A stretch of DNA of 53,979 nt from an uncultured Ignavibacteria bacterium (lineage in GTDB: Bacteria > Bacteroidota > Ignavibacteria > Kapaibacteriales > UBA2268). Numbering within the stretch: the stretch's first letter is position 1; every line of letters starts with the position of its first letter. The notes beneath the pieces are model-generated. The model searched no databases and was not told the DNA's origin. It worked only from the letters and a program-made list of their open reading frames with translations. The stretch covers positions 1 through 53,979 of the forward strand of contig CAIOZA010000148.1 of assembly GCA_903862655.1 (NCBI GenBank). Reading direction: 5' to 3'. Below are positions 35,301-42,822 of this stretch, in pieces. The position numbers and the translations under genes were made by a program.

Positions 35301-35701
35301 CAATAAAAAGAGTCTATGGTCCTGATTTTAAGCAAAGCACGGTTGGGGTCATCTCTCCTTTCAGAGCACAGTGTGCGTCAATTCTAAAAAGATTTCCAAT
35401 GGAATATGCTGATTTGATTACTGTTGATACAGTAGAAAGATTTCAAGGTTCAGAAAGAGAGATAATTATTCTTTCCACTGCAACAAACAGTAAATTTTTA
35501 TTGGATAAAATACAGTCAATAACTCAGTTCGATGATTCAATTGTTGATAGAAAGTTAAATGTATCTATGACAAGAGCAAGGAATCATCTAATAATTCTTG
35601 GTAACCCTGGTATTCTTGAATCATCTCCAATTTACAGAGAACTAATGAATTATATCAAAAACAAGAAAGCATATTTCCAATTAACTGATTTTGATACTTA
35701 A
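32345..35701 (+). CDS. Dna2-like RecB-nuclease/superfamily 1 helicase fusion
   Basis: Large DNA-processing enzyme of 1118 residues. The middle part holds a PD-(D/E)XK nuclease of RecB/Cas4/Dna2 type: HGRLDLLVEYEE (Asp351) and DVIELKSGRAPG (Glu367, Lys369). From about 690 a UPF1/Dna2-type SF1B helicase follows: Walker A QGPPGTGKTNYM (710-717), TVIVDEASQ (Asp825-Glu826), LIGDEKQLPAI, KQARMHQDI, VGVISPFRAQ, TVDTVERFQGSEREIIILST and LNVSMTRARNHLI. This order, nuclease then helicase, is that of eukaryotic Dna2. The four Cys of the Dna2/AddB iron-sulfur nuclease are not evident. The N-terminal 300 residues are unrecognised. It directly follows recJ. Confidence 0.85.
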   Translation: MIDKELSSYYYNTISEIISDDQASLRERTLSLYSILKDSIKQLTINEKQIFASNYAKFIYILDKLNLSSDRISKLKSTRHFLEELHRHSDKALSEDSFHQATANIILFINEISDSIIPEELTYIITPFKKNLDYKRNKPRQRLELITVVVKKILCVETERAAQFALKLLCYSQDYDEIVIYLDNKWKEIANQVYEGSLMNLTEVKKSNDWIETTYSSIITLEPDFYTDATEIAELFNSAGWNPASYFIKRYSSSSVSTSMVIGNIVNYLFDSLIEESEADFDNKYLDGLKVKPLQIFSLATKDKANKTYIRQEALKHFNKVKDQIQSLALQKVSIEPSFSSEVFGLHGRLDLLVEYEEDENRKDVIELKSGRAPGLNLVYKNADGSDIKSGIWLNHLAQATVYNMLLDTAFKDRKGSSMILYSQADDSYLRNAPNIISLKQEIMKARNEVISLEIKFANGEIDIIDFLESVKGNELTSYVQNDLNKILLSVRSLNPLEKLYFRAFSYFIFNELISGRINSENFNIPKINSRLDRILLNGSSISTNVLGGLRLNNDECDFEKMHLSFEFTNDDYLLSSFRKGDMIVLFPVKDDCQKRTFKGQLLKCVIKGITRDRLRLSLRNKLIEDKLDSISLHDGEWAIDNDTTLTSTKSLFRSLVEFIHTDIRTREILLGIRKPEFIDFKASVSYLSDKQNEILSRAISANDYYLIQGPPGTGKTNYMLRAITETLIKATNATILILAYTNRAIDEIISSLRLIEDKPEIIRLGNKESSEQIDVMLSHIVEHNDLNYVFKKIKNSRIIVSTVSSALTNPEIFDIKKFDTVIVDEASQILESYLIGIVSKIKKFILIGDEKQLPAITLQSKLRTIVSDEDLSGIHLNATDCSLFERLLLICKKNGWQDSYSLLDKQARMHQDIMEFPNKYFYYNQLSVFDEEKQSSAIEYFKKDSEDELERLLSSHRVIFIESKPDSHQKINLSEVAATVKIIETIKRVYGPDFKQSTVGVISPFRAQCASILKRFPMEYADLITVDTVERFQGSEREIIILSTATNSKFLLDKIQSITQFDDSIVDRKLNVSMTRARNHLIILGNPGILESSPIYRELMNYIKNKKAYFQLTDFDT

Positions 35702-35759
35702 ATTAAAATAGATAATTTGTTAGTTCATAATTGACAAGTTTTTAAAAACAGAGGAATAA

Positions 35760-36815
35760 ATGAATAAACTATTAAGTTATATAACAATCATTACGATTTT
35801 TGCCCTTATCTCATGTTCAAAGGAATCAAGCAAACCGTTAGATAAAGCTAAACAGACACAAAAGACAGAATCAAAGGTAGCATCAACATCATCTTCTGTT
35901 GGGTTGGTAAATAAGGATGGATCAGTTGTTCTGAAAATGAATTTGAAAAAAGGTGATAAATACGAAATGACAATGGCTCAGAGTCAGGTGATTACTCAGA
36001 CAATCAAAGGTCAACAACAGACAATGCGTCAAAATAATAGTTTTTCCTACTTATACACAATTGAAAATGTAGATTCACTGCAAAATATATTCACCAAGAT
36101 ATCATATTCACAAATTTATCAGGAAGTAGATGCTGGTGTTGGGGGAAAGCAGGTTTTTGATTCTAAAACTATTAAAAAAGATGATAAAAATCCACAATCT
36201 CAAATTCTTGGATCATTGATTGGAAAAGGCTTTACGGTTAAACAAACACCTTTTGGGAAGGTTACTAGTGTTAGTGGTATTGATGAAATTATCCAGAATG
36301 TAGTAGCATCTCTAAAGCCAGATACTAAGATGAAGTTGGACGATCAAACAAAAAAAGCTATATCAAATGCTCTAAAAGAAGAATTTGGTGGTAAGAGATT
36401 ATCTGACATGTATGAAAAGACATTAAATTTCTATGATTCGTTACCTAAAAAAGTAGGCGAAAAATGGCTTAGAAAATATTCAATTCAAGCTGGCTTTAAC
36501 GTAAATTATATTACATATTACACTTTTAAAGATATCAACAAAGATGAAATCGTACTTGAAATGATATCAAAGATAAAAACTGATTCAAAGCCAAAACCAT
36601 CGAGAATGGGTCCGGTCGAAGTGATCTATAATTTATCTGGAGACCAAAAAGGAACTTTATTCATTGATGCAACAACTGGTGTCTTGAAACGGAGTGAAAT
36701 CAATCAAAAAATATCAGGTGAGATAACGACATTGCCCAATGAGCAGATAAAAGAATCAATGAAGATTCCAATGCTTATTGAAGCAAAGAATTCATTAACA
36801 ACAGTTAAAAAATAA
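35760..36815 (+). CDS. Lipoprotein, DUF6263-like
   Basis: Predicted lipoprotein of 351 residues. The signal peptide ends in a lipobox, ALISCSKES, with Cys19 as the lipidation site. A Lys/Ser/Thr-rich linker follows, then beta-rich sequence such as MNLKKGDKYEMTMAQSQV and GKGFTVKQTPFGKVTSVSG, with DSLPKKVGEKWLR in the second half. The pattern resembles the DUF6263 lipoproteins of Bacteroidota, whose role is unknown. It sits between the Dna2-like gene and yebC with small gaps. Confidence 0.75.
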   Translation: MNKLLSYITIITIFALISCSKESSKPLDKAKQTQKTESKVASTSSSVGLVNKDGSVVLKMNLKKGDKYEMTMAQSQVITQTIKGQQQTMRQNNSFSYLYTIENVDSLQNIFTKISYSQIYQEVDAGVGGKQVFDSKTIKKDDKNPQSQILGSLIGKGFTVKQTPFGKVTSVSGIDEIIQNVVASLKPDTKMKLDDQTKKAISNALKEEFGGKRLSDMYEKTLNFYDSLPKKVGEKWLRKYSIQAGFNVNYITYYTFKDINKDEIVLEMISKIKTDSKPKPSRMGPVEVIYNLSGDQKGTLFIDATTGVLKRSEINQKISGEITTLPNEQIKESMKIPMLIEAKNSLTTVKK

Positions 36816-36859
36816 AAAATAACAACATTAATATTTATTAAATAATTCAAGAAGAAAAT

Positions 36860-37618
36860 ATGTCGGGTCACAGTAAATGGGCTAATATAAAGCACAAAAA
36901 AGCCGCAAAGGATTCAAAAAAAGGCAAAGTATTTACAAGAATAGCTAAGGAAATAACAATTTCTGCACGTGATGGAGGTGGAGATGTTGATTCAAATCCA
37001 CGTTTGAGGTTGGCTGTTCAAAACGGGCGGGCAGTAAATATGCCATTTGAAAACATCAAACGTGCCATATTAAAAGGTACTGGCGAACTTCCAGGAACTT
37101 CCTATGAAGAAATAACCTACGAAGGTTTTGCACCATGCGGTGTTTCAGTGATTGTAGAAACAGTAACTGACAACCGGAATCGCACTTTTGCTGAACTGAG
37201 AACGGCAGTCAGCAAACTTGGCGGAAACCTTGGAGAACCAGGTAGCGTTTCTTGGAACTTCGACAGAAAGGGAGTTATAACAATTAAATCTAACAATAAA
37301 AATGAAGACGAGCTTCTTGAAATAGTTCTAGAATCCGGCGCAGAAGATCTGGAGTTTGATGACGAAGAGTCAAGGGTTATTTGTGCTTATGAAGATTTGA
37401 ATATTTGTTATAAATACTTCGAAGATAAAAAATTTGACATAACTGAGAGTAAATTTGAATATTTACCTAAAACATTAGTCGAGATAGATAATTTAAATGA
37501 TGCAAGAAGAGTGATGAAATTCATGGATAATATTGAAGATTTCGAAGACTCTCAAAATGTGTTCGGCAATTTTGATATTCCTGACTCAATTATGGAACAA
37601 TTAGAAAACGAAAATTAA
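36860..37618 (+). CDS. YebC/PmpR family regulator (TACO1-like)
   Basis: YebC-family protein of 252 residues, usual length. Diagnostic segments are the N-terminal MSGHSKWANIKHKKAAKDSKKGK region, PRLRLAVQNGRAVNMPFENI, EEITYEGFAPCGVSVIVE, TDNRNRTFAELR and GSVSWNFDRKGVI. Members are described as transcription regulators, and the YebC/TACO1 type as helping ribosomes through difficult (e.g. polyproline) stretches. It precedes ruvC by 84 bases, an arrangement found in many bacteria. Confidence 0.94.
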   Translation: MSGHSKWANIKHKKAAKDSKKGKVFTRIAKEITISARDGGGDVDSNPRLRLAVQNGRAVNMPFENIKRAILKGTGELPGTSYEEITYEGFAPCGVSVIVETVTDNRNRTFAELRTAVSKLGGNLGEPGSVSWNFDRKGVITIKSNNKNEDELLEIVLESGAEDLEFDDEESRVICAYEDLNICYKYFEDKKFDITESKFEYLPKTLVEIDNLNDARRVMKFMDNIEDFEDSQNVFGNFDIPDSIMEQLENEN

Positions 37619-37702
37619 TTTAAGTGATTTCAATGCCCTGTAATACAATTAATCTATATTTAGAATTATTTGCATTTAAGGGAAAATTTTGACTGGTAAA
37701 CC

Positions 37703-38257
37703 ATGGGAATGAGAATATTAGGTATTGATCCCGGTTCAAGAATTTGTGGCTTTGGTGTTGTTGAAAAGGATAAAAGCTCAATTAAATTAGTTGAATATGG
37801 AATTGTAAAATTAGACGCCAAACATGACAAACTCGAACAACGACTAGTTGAAATTTACCTTCGATTAAAGCAGGTAATAATACGAACAAAACCAGACACT
37901 ACGGCAATTGAAAGTTTATTTTTTGCTAAGAATGTTCAATCTTTGGTGAAACTAGCCCATGCACGTGGTGTAGCAGTTCTTGCAGCAGCCGAAGCTGATC
38001 TCCCTATTTCAGAATATAGTCCACGAGAAATCAAGAAATCAGTTACCGGAAATGGTAATGCAAGTAAAGAACAGGTTCAGTTCATGGTGAAAACAATATT
38101 GGGGTTTAGTGAAACTCCTGAATCATTTGATGTTACTGATGCACTGGCAGTAGCTATTTGTCATGCTATCCGCTCTGATTCGCCAACTAAGTCAGCAAAA
38201 TCATGGAAAGAATACATAGAATTAAATCCAGATAAAATTACTAAGTTTAAGACATAA
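37703..38257 (+). CDS. ruvC: Holliday junction resolvase RuvC
   Basis: Endonuclease that cuts Holliday junctions with RuvAB. It has 184 residues. The catalytic acids sit in RILGIDPGSRICGFG (Asp9), TTAIESLFFAKN (Glu) and the C-terminal FDVTDALAVAICH (two Asp). KTSxxQ-type junction contacts are in KSVTGNGNASKEQVQFMV. The start may be the second ATG (37709, MRILGID), which fits the usual N-terminus better by two residues. It follows yebC; ruvA and ruvB are not in the window. Confidence 0.95.
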   Translation: MGMRILGIDPGSRICGFGVVEKDKSSIKLVEYGIVKLDAKHDKLEQRLVEIYLRLKQVIIRTKPDTTAIESLFFAKNVQSLVKLAHARGVAVLAAAEADLPISEYSPREIKKSVTGNGNASKEQVQFMVKTILGFSETPESFDVTDALAVAICHAIRSDSPTKSAKSWKEYIELNPDKITKFKT

Positions 38258-38338
38258 TTCTATTTTTTTTTATAAAACTACACTTAAAATAATATCAATC
38301 GTCTATATTGCTGTTTATTTATATTTTGGGGTAAAATA

Positions 38339-39283
38339 ATGTCAGAGCATCACAAAGTAATAATTATTGGTTCAGGTCCTGCAGGATTCACAGCCGGAAT
38401 ATATTCCAGCAGAGCTTTGCTGGATACTGTTATCTTCGAAGGTAATCAGCCTGGTGGTCAACTAACAATTACAACAGAAGTTGAGAATTTTCCTGGTTTT
38501 CCACAGGGAGTTCAGGGTCCTGAATTTATGGAACAATTACGCCAGCAAGCCCAAAAATTTGGCGCAAAATCAATTTATGAAAATATCGTTAAAGTTGACT
38601 TTTCGCATCAACCTTTTGATATCTGGTCAGACAGACAAACTCATTATACAGCCGATGCAGTAATAATTGCTACAGGAGCGACAGCACGAAGACTTCACGG
38701 CAAGGGTGAAGATAAATACTGGGGATTTGGAATTTCAGCCTGTGCTACTTGTGACGGGTTTTTCTTCCGTGATTCAAATATCTATGTAGTTGGTGGTGGT
38801 GATTCAGCAATGGAAGAAGCTCATTATCTTACACATTTTGGTAAAAAGGTTACTTTGGTTCATCGCAGAAGTGAATTCAGAGCTTCTAAGATAATGATTG
38901 AAAGAGCAAAATCGAATCCAAAAATTGACTGGCTACTAAATTCAGTTATAGAAGAATTTTTGGGTGAGGAGAATTTTGGGGTAAAGAAGCTAACTGGATT
39001 GAGAATTAAAAATGTCGTTTCTGGAGAAATGTATGATGTTCAAGCTGATGGAGTTTTCTATGCTATTGGTCATGACCCAAATACTCAAACATTCAAAGGT
39101 ATAATCAACATGGATGAAACCGGATATATTGTTACCGAAGGGAAAACAAGTCACACCAATGTCAAAGGAGTATTCGCCTGTGGTGACGTTCAGGATCAAA
39201 CCTACCGTCAAGCAATTACAGCAGCTGGTTCCGGCTGTATGGCGGCTATTGATGCTGAAAGATTTCTATCAGATCATAATTAA
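38339..39283 (+). CDS. trxB: Thioredoxin-disulfide reductase
   Basis: NADPH-dependent flavoenzyme reducing thioredoxin. It has 314 residues. FAD-binding GSGPAG (11-16), active-site disulfide CATC (135-138) followed by DG, NADPH-binding GGGDSAMEEA, and the late FAD motif GVFACGDVQDQTYRQAITAAGSG. All key residues are present. With bshA in the same window, a thiol redox system using both thioredoxin and bacillithiol is suggested. A strong terminator follows directly. Confidence 0.95.
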   Translation: MSEHHKVIIIGSGPAGFTAGIYSSRALLDTVIFEGNQPGGQLTITTEVENFPGFPQGVQGPEFMEQLRQQAQKFGAKSIYENIVKVDFSHQPFDIWSDRQTHYTADAVIIATGATARRLHGKGEDKYWGFGISACATCDGFFFRDSNIYVVGGGDSAMEEAHYLTHFGKKVTLVHRRSEFRASKIMIERAKSNPKIDWLLNSVIEEFLGEENFGVKKLTGLRIKNVVSGEMYDVQADGVFYAIGHDPNTQTFKGIINMDETGYIVTEGKTSHTNVKGVFACGDVQDQTYRQAITAAGSGCMAAIDAERFLSDHN

Positions 39284-39297
39284 TTTATTCCATAATG

Positions 39298-39341
39298 ATT
39301 CCCCATCAACTGTATAAACTTTGATGGGGAATTTTTTTTTT
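39298..39341 (+). terminator. Intrinsic terminator after trxB
   Basis: ATTCCCCATCAA (39298-39309), 11-base loop, TTGATGGGGAAT (39321-39332), then about ten T. The 12-bp stem is perfect. Confidence 0.88.
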
Positions 39342-39418
39342 ATAGTTTAGTATTTTATGAATTAATTCAATCGGATAAGCTTATTTTAATTCTATACAAT
39401 CATATTATTCTTCCCCTT

Positions 39419-40669
39419 TTGGCATTATACATATTTTTGGCAAAATTGTTCAATCCTAATATGAAACAGAGAGCAAATGACTGTTCAAGGTTATTAGGAG
39501 ATTTTCCTGTTTATGATTTCAGAAATGAATTTACAATTTGGGTCCATGCAGCATCCATGGGAGAATTCGAACAGGCTAAACCATTGATAGAAATGATAAA
39601 ATCATATAATCCTGAATTAAAGGTAGTGGTTTCATTCTTTTCTCCATCAGGTTATAATAATCAAAAGAACTATCGTTATGCTGATTACATACTCTATCTA
39701 CCATTAGACACAAAAAGAAATGCTCAGGAATTTATCTCCAGAATAAATCCTAACATTGCCATATTTGTTAGGTACGAAATATGGCATAATTATCTACTTG
39801 AGCTTAATAAAAATAATATTCCTACTTACTTGATTTGTGCAACCAAACCAAGTAATAAGTTAATGTATGAAAATCCAATCATTAAAAGTTTTACAAGATT
39901 GAATTACAGCTCTTTTAGCAAAATATATACTGTTGGTGAAGAACATACAGATTTTTTTAAAGCTCTAGCTATAACAACAGAGATTAAAACAACTGCAGAT
40001 ATACGATTTGACAGAATTCTAAGCATTATCGGTGAAGCTAGGAATCAACCAATTATACCCCGAGAAATTTTCTCAGAGGAAGACCTTGTTCTTGTTGCAG
40101 GAAGCACATGGGAACCAGATGAAGACTTGATTTTAAATGGCTGGAATATGCTTGCTGGTGAGCAAAAACAGAAAATAAGATTAGTTTTTGTTCCTCATGA
40201 GCCTACTGAAAAGCATTTAGGTTTATTATTATCGAAATTATCAAATTACATTTTACTCAGCCAGTTAGAAGAAAAGTTAAACAACAACTCTCCTACTGAA
40301 TTGAAAAAAGATTTATCGGGAAAAATTTTGGTTGTTGATAGTATCGGTAAACTTCTTAGGTTATATGCTGCAGCAGATATAGCTTATATTGGAGGCGCGT
40401 TCGGAGTTGGAGTTCATTCCGTCGCTGAACCAGCCGGCTACTCACTTCCATTAGCAACAGGGCCTAGATATATCAATTCTCCTGATGCCATAGCTCTTCT
40501 AAGCCTCCAAGCCTTAACAATTCTTAAAAATCCTGCAGAATTCAAAACCTGGATTGAAGGAATATCTGAAGATATTAGCAGAAATTCAATCGGAAAAATT
40601 TCTTTTGATTATATCTATAAAGGAGCAGGTTGGACGCAGAAGATTTTCTCTGAAATTCTTCCACACTAA
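39419..40669 (+). CDS. waaA: 3-deoxy-D-manno-octulosonic acid (Kdo) transferase
   Basis: Transfers Kdo to lipid A precursor at the inner membrane face, which implies an LPS-bearing outer membrane. As called it has 416 residues from a TTG. Catalytic HAASMGEFEQAKPLI (49-63, with the Glu base), LICATKPSNK, AGSTWEPDEDLIL, VFVPHEPTEKH and IGGAFGVGVHSVAEPAGY are all as in KdtA/WaaA. The start is doubtful: the frame is open further upstream and encodes LILILYNHIILPLL just before the TTG, which looks like the usual N-terminal membrane anchor, but no in-frame ATG, GTG or TTG exists there before the trxB terminator. An ATT start (e.g. 39383 or 39389) is possible. Confidence 0.88.
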   Translation: MALYIFLAKLFNPNMKQRANDCSRLLGDFPVYDFRNEFTIWVHAASMGEFEQAKPLIEMIKSYNPELKVVVSFFSPSGYNNQKNYRYADYILYLPLDTKRNAQEFISRINPNIAIFVRYEIWHNYLLELNKNNIPTYLICATKPSNKLMYENPIIKSFTRLNYSSFSKIYTVGEEHTDFFKALAITTEIKTTADIRFDRILSIIGEARNQPIIPREIFSEEDLVLVAGSTWEPDEDLILNGWNMLAGEQKQKIRLVFVPHEPTEKHLGLLLSKLSNYILLSQLEEKLNNNSPTELKKDLSGKILVVDSIGKLLRLYAAADIAYIGGAFGVGVHSVAEPAGYSLPLATGPRYINSPDAIALLSLQALTILKNPAEFKTWIEGISEDISRNSIGKISFDYIYKGAGWTQKIFSEILPH

Positions 40670-40808
40670 TTAGTTTGTTTAATACTAAATTGTTCATTAG
40701 ATCTATTTCCATACTTGGGAGATAAAGTTCTTCTGTTTCTTTTCTTCGAAAAAATAAAGATTAGCATTCCAGGTCTTCAACTCTTGAATAAGCTGTTATG
40801 AAATGTTG

Positions 40809-40839
40809 AAATGGCTTTATGATATTTAGCGCCATTTCC
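40809..40839. repeat. Inverted repeat downstream of waaA
   Basis: GAAATGGC and GCCATTTC pair over 8 bp around a 15-base loop, in the otherwise featureless 246 bases between waaA and the convergent gene. Function unknown. Confidence 0.35.
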
Positions 40840-40859
40840 AATTATTAAACTGGTTTAAT

Positions 40860-40905
40860 AATAATATCAAAAAAAGGAGCAGAAGCTCCTTTTTTTGATA
40901 TTATT
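40860..40905. terminator. Bidirectional terminator with perfect 21-bp stem
   Basis: AATAATATC-A7-GGAGC (40860-40880), loop AGAA, then the exact complement GCTCC-T7-GATATTATT (40885-40905). The A7/T7 arms let it act for both convergent genes, waaA and the T9SS propeller protein. Confidence 0.85.
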
Positions 40906-40915
40906 CGTTCATCAG

Positions 40916-42718
40916 TTATTTCACAATGATAAATGGATAGATATAATTTCTATCTTCAGAGGCAATTTTTATGAAATATTTGCCAGAGGATAGACCTCTC
41001 ACTGAGTTTTGATTATTGAATTCCTTGCCATTGATAATTTCACCGTTAAAAATTGAAGCAACTGTGATACCATTTGAGTTGACAATTTCGATTAATGCAT
41101 TGTGTGCGTCAAAATTGCATTTAATATTTATTCTGTCTTCAACCGGATTTGGTGATACTTCGATCAAAGTATTGTTCAGACTAAGATTCTCAAAAACAGA
41201 AGTAATAGCACCAGCAGTAAATTTATTTACTTCAGAATCAACAGTTTTAGCATCAGGACCGACAGATATGATTCTCCAATAGTAAACCATATCTTTTGTA
41301 AGTTTATCGTATGAATAGGTTGTATCGGTAATTCCGCTTTTTTCATGATCAATAATATCAAAGCCTTCATAGGTGCTAATATGAATTTTATAGGAAGCAG
41401 TTCCGGAAGATTTATTCCAAGCAAACTGAATAGGCTGTTTTACATCTTTAGCATCGTTTGAAGGATAAATAAGCGTGGTTGAGAGTAAATCCTCTTTAGT
41501 AGTGAATTTGAAGACCTCAGACCATAATTTGGAATTATTAGAGCCATTTGTTGCAACTCTCCAAAAGTATTCTTTTCCTTTTAAAAGTGTCGTTCCCCAA
41601 GTTGATTGCGGAATCAGATCCTTCTCCTGAATAGGATTAGTAAAATCGTTGGAAAGAGCTAATTGTAAATGATAGGACTGAGCACCTGGTACATCCACCC
41701 AACTAAATGATATATTGTAATCAACATTAATATCATTATTTGCAGGAGCAACTAAAGATGGAGCAGTTAACTGAGGAATTTTTATTTCAGTTAGCAGCCT
41801 TCTGGCAACAGGAGCATATTTACTGCCAGCATAGATATAAGTATTTGTGAAAGCCATTGAAAGGATGTTCATGTCAGGAATAGATTCATTAACAGCATAC
41901 CAATTGGATCCAAGATTATCGGAAATATAGATTCCACCACCTCTTGTTGCTAAATAGATTAAACTACCCTGGAATTTTACATCGGTAATATCCGTATTCT
42001 TAAGACCAGAATTAACAATGGCCCATGACACTCCGTTGTTTTTGGAAATAAAGACACCATTTGAAGTACCAGCAATAATATTTGTACCATTAACATCAAT
42101 TGTTTTTACGCCAAAGACTAGAGGAGAGGATTTAAGGTCGGTCCAATTCAATCCATTATCAGTGGTTTTATAAATATGACCATACTCACCACCAACATAA
42201 ACAGTTCCATTTATGACTCTTATTGTGTAAACACTTATGCCGAAGATATCCCCATTATTAATACTATTCCAGTTTTCACCTTTATCGGGAGATGTATAAA
42301 TACCAGCGTCTTCAGTTAAAACATATAATTTACCATTATCACTAGTCATTGAATAAACAGAAGTTGGACCAATGCTATTATCCTTTTTTTGTTCCCATTT
42401 ATCACCGAGATTAGTAGTTTTGAAGATTCCATATTTATCAGTTCCAATAAATATTGAATTGTCCACAGAAGAGATACAATTGACATGGACTGTATCAATG
42501 CCTAAACCTGTGTTTCTAGGTATCCACTGAAGACCATTATTAATTGTTAGATAAACGCCACCTGAATAGGATGCTGCAAAAAGCTTATCCTGAAACGTTA
42601 TAATTTGCTTAACATCACCTTCAGTTCCTGTTTCAGGAACTTCCCAAGCAGCTCTAAGGCAGCTTAAAGAGATGAATACTAAGAGAAGAACACCTAGAAA
42701 TAATCTGATACTTTTCAT
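40916..42718 (-). CDS. T9SS-secreted propeller and fibronectin-type protein
   Basis: Secreted protein of 600 residues. Signal peptide at 1-23 (LFLGVLLLVFISLSCLRA). Residues about 30-310 are a YCF48/BNR-like propeller with blades such as YLTINNGLQWIPRNTG, KTTNLGDKWEQK, TSPDKGENWNSI, KTTDNGLNWTDL, ISKNNGVSWAIV and ISDNLGSNWYAV. Two fibronectin-type repeats follow at about 315-500 (APSLVAPANNDINVDYNISF, TLIYPSNDAKDVKQPIQFAW). The last 75 residues (EVSPNPVEDRINI, IEIVNSNGITV, GLSSGKYFIKI) are a T9SS type A sorting domain. Probably surface-exposed; no ligand known. Confidence 0.87.
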   Translation of the reverse strand: MKSIRLFLGVLLLVFISLSCLRAAWEVPETGTEGDVKQIITFQDKLFAASYSGGVYLTINNGLQWIPRNTGLGIDTVHVNCISSVDNSIFIGTDKYGIFKTTNLGDKWEQKKDNSIGPTSVYSMTSDNGKLYVLTEDAGIYTSPDKGENWNSINNGDIFGISVYTIRVINGTVYVGGEYGHIYKTTDNGLNWTDLKSSPLVFGVKTIDVNGTNIIAGTSNGVFISKNNGVSWAIVNSGLKNTDITDVKFQGSLIYLATRGGGIYISDNLGSNWYAVNESIPDMNILSMAFTNTYIYAGSKYAPVARRLLTEIKIPQLTAPSLVAPANNDINVDYNISFSWVDVPGAQSYHLQLALSNDFTNPIQEKDLIPQSTWGTTLLKGKEYFWRVATNGSNNSKLWSEVFKFTTKEDLLSTTLIYPSNDAKDVKQPIQFAWNKSSGTASYKIHISTYEGFDIIDHEKSGITDTTYSYDKLTKDMVYYWRIISVGPDAKTVDSEVNKFTAGAITSVFENLSLNNTLIEVSPNPVEDRINIKCNFDAHNALIEIVNSNGITVASIFNGEIINGKEFNNQNSVRGLSSGKYFIKIASEDRNYIYPFIIVK

Positions 42719-42788
42719 ATAATAATCCTAATAAATTAATTTTGTACTCATTAAACGATACAATAACACATAAGAACCAGTTTTGTAT

Positions 42789-42796
42789 CAAATATA
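42789..42796 (-). promoter_or_regulatory. -7 promoter element of the propeller gene
   Basis: TATATTTG on the minus strand, a perfect TAnnTTTG, 70 bases before the ATG at 42718 and within the short gap after smc. The -33 region is T-rich only. Confidence 0.35.
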
Positions 42797-42822
42797 GTTA
42801 AAAAAAGTCATTAAAGTCTAAA

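Noticed and set aside
34400-35701. Dna2-like protein as a CRISPR Cas4 or defence-island gene
   Set aside because: It has Dna2/RecB-type motifs, but neighbours are housekeeping genes and no repeat array, cas gene or mobile element is present.
40700-40800. Minus-strand protein-like stretch (QLIQELKTWNANLYFF) after waaA
   Set aside because: About 30 codons between stops with no start codon and no family; could be an old remnant but cannot be supported.
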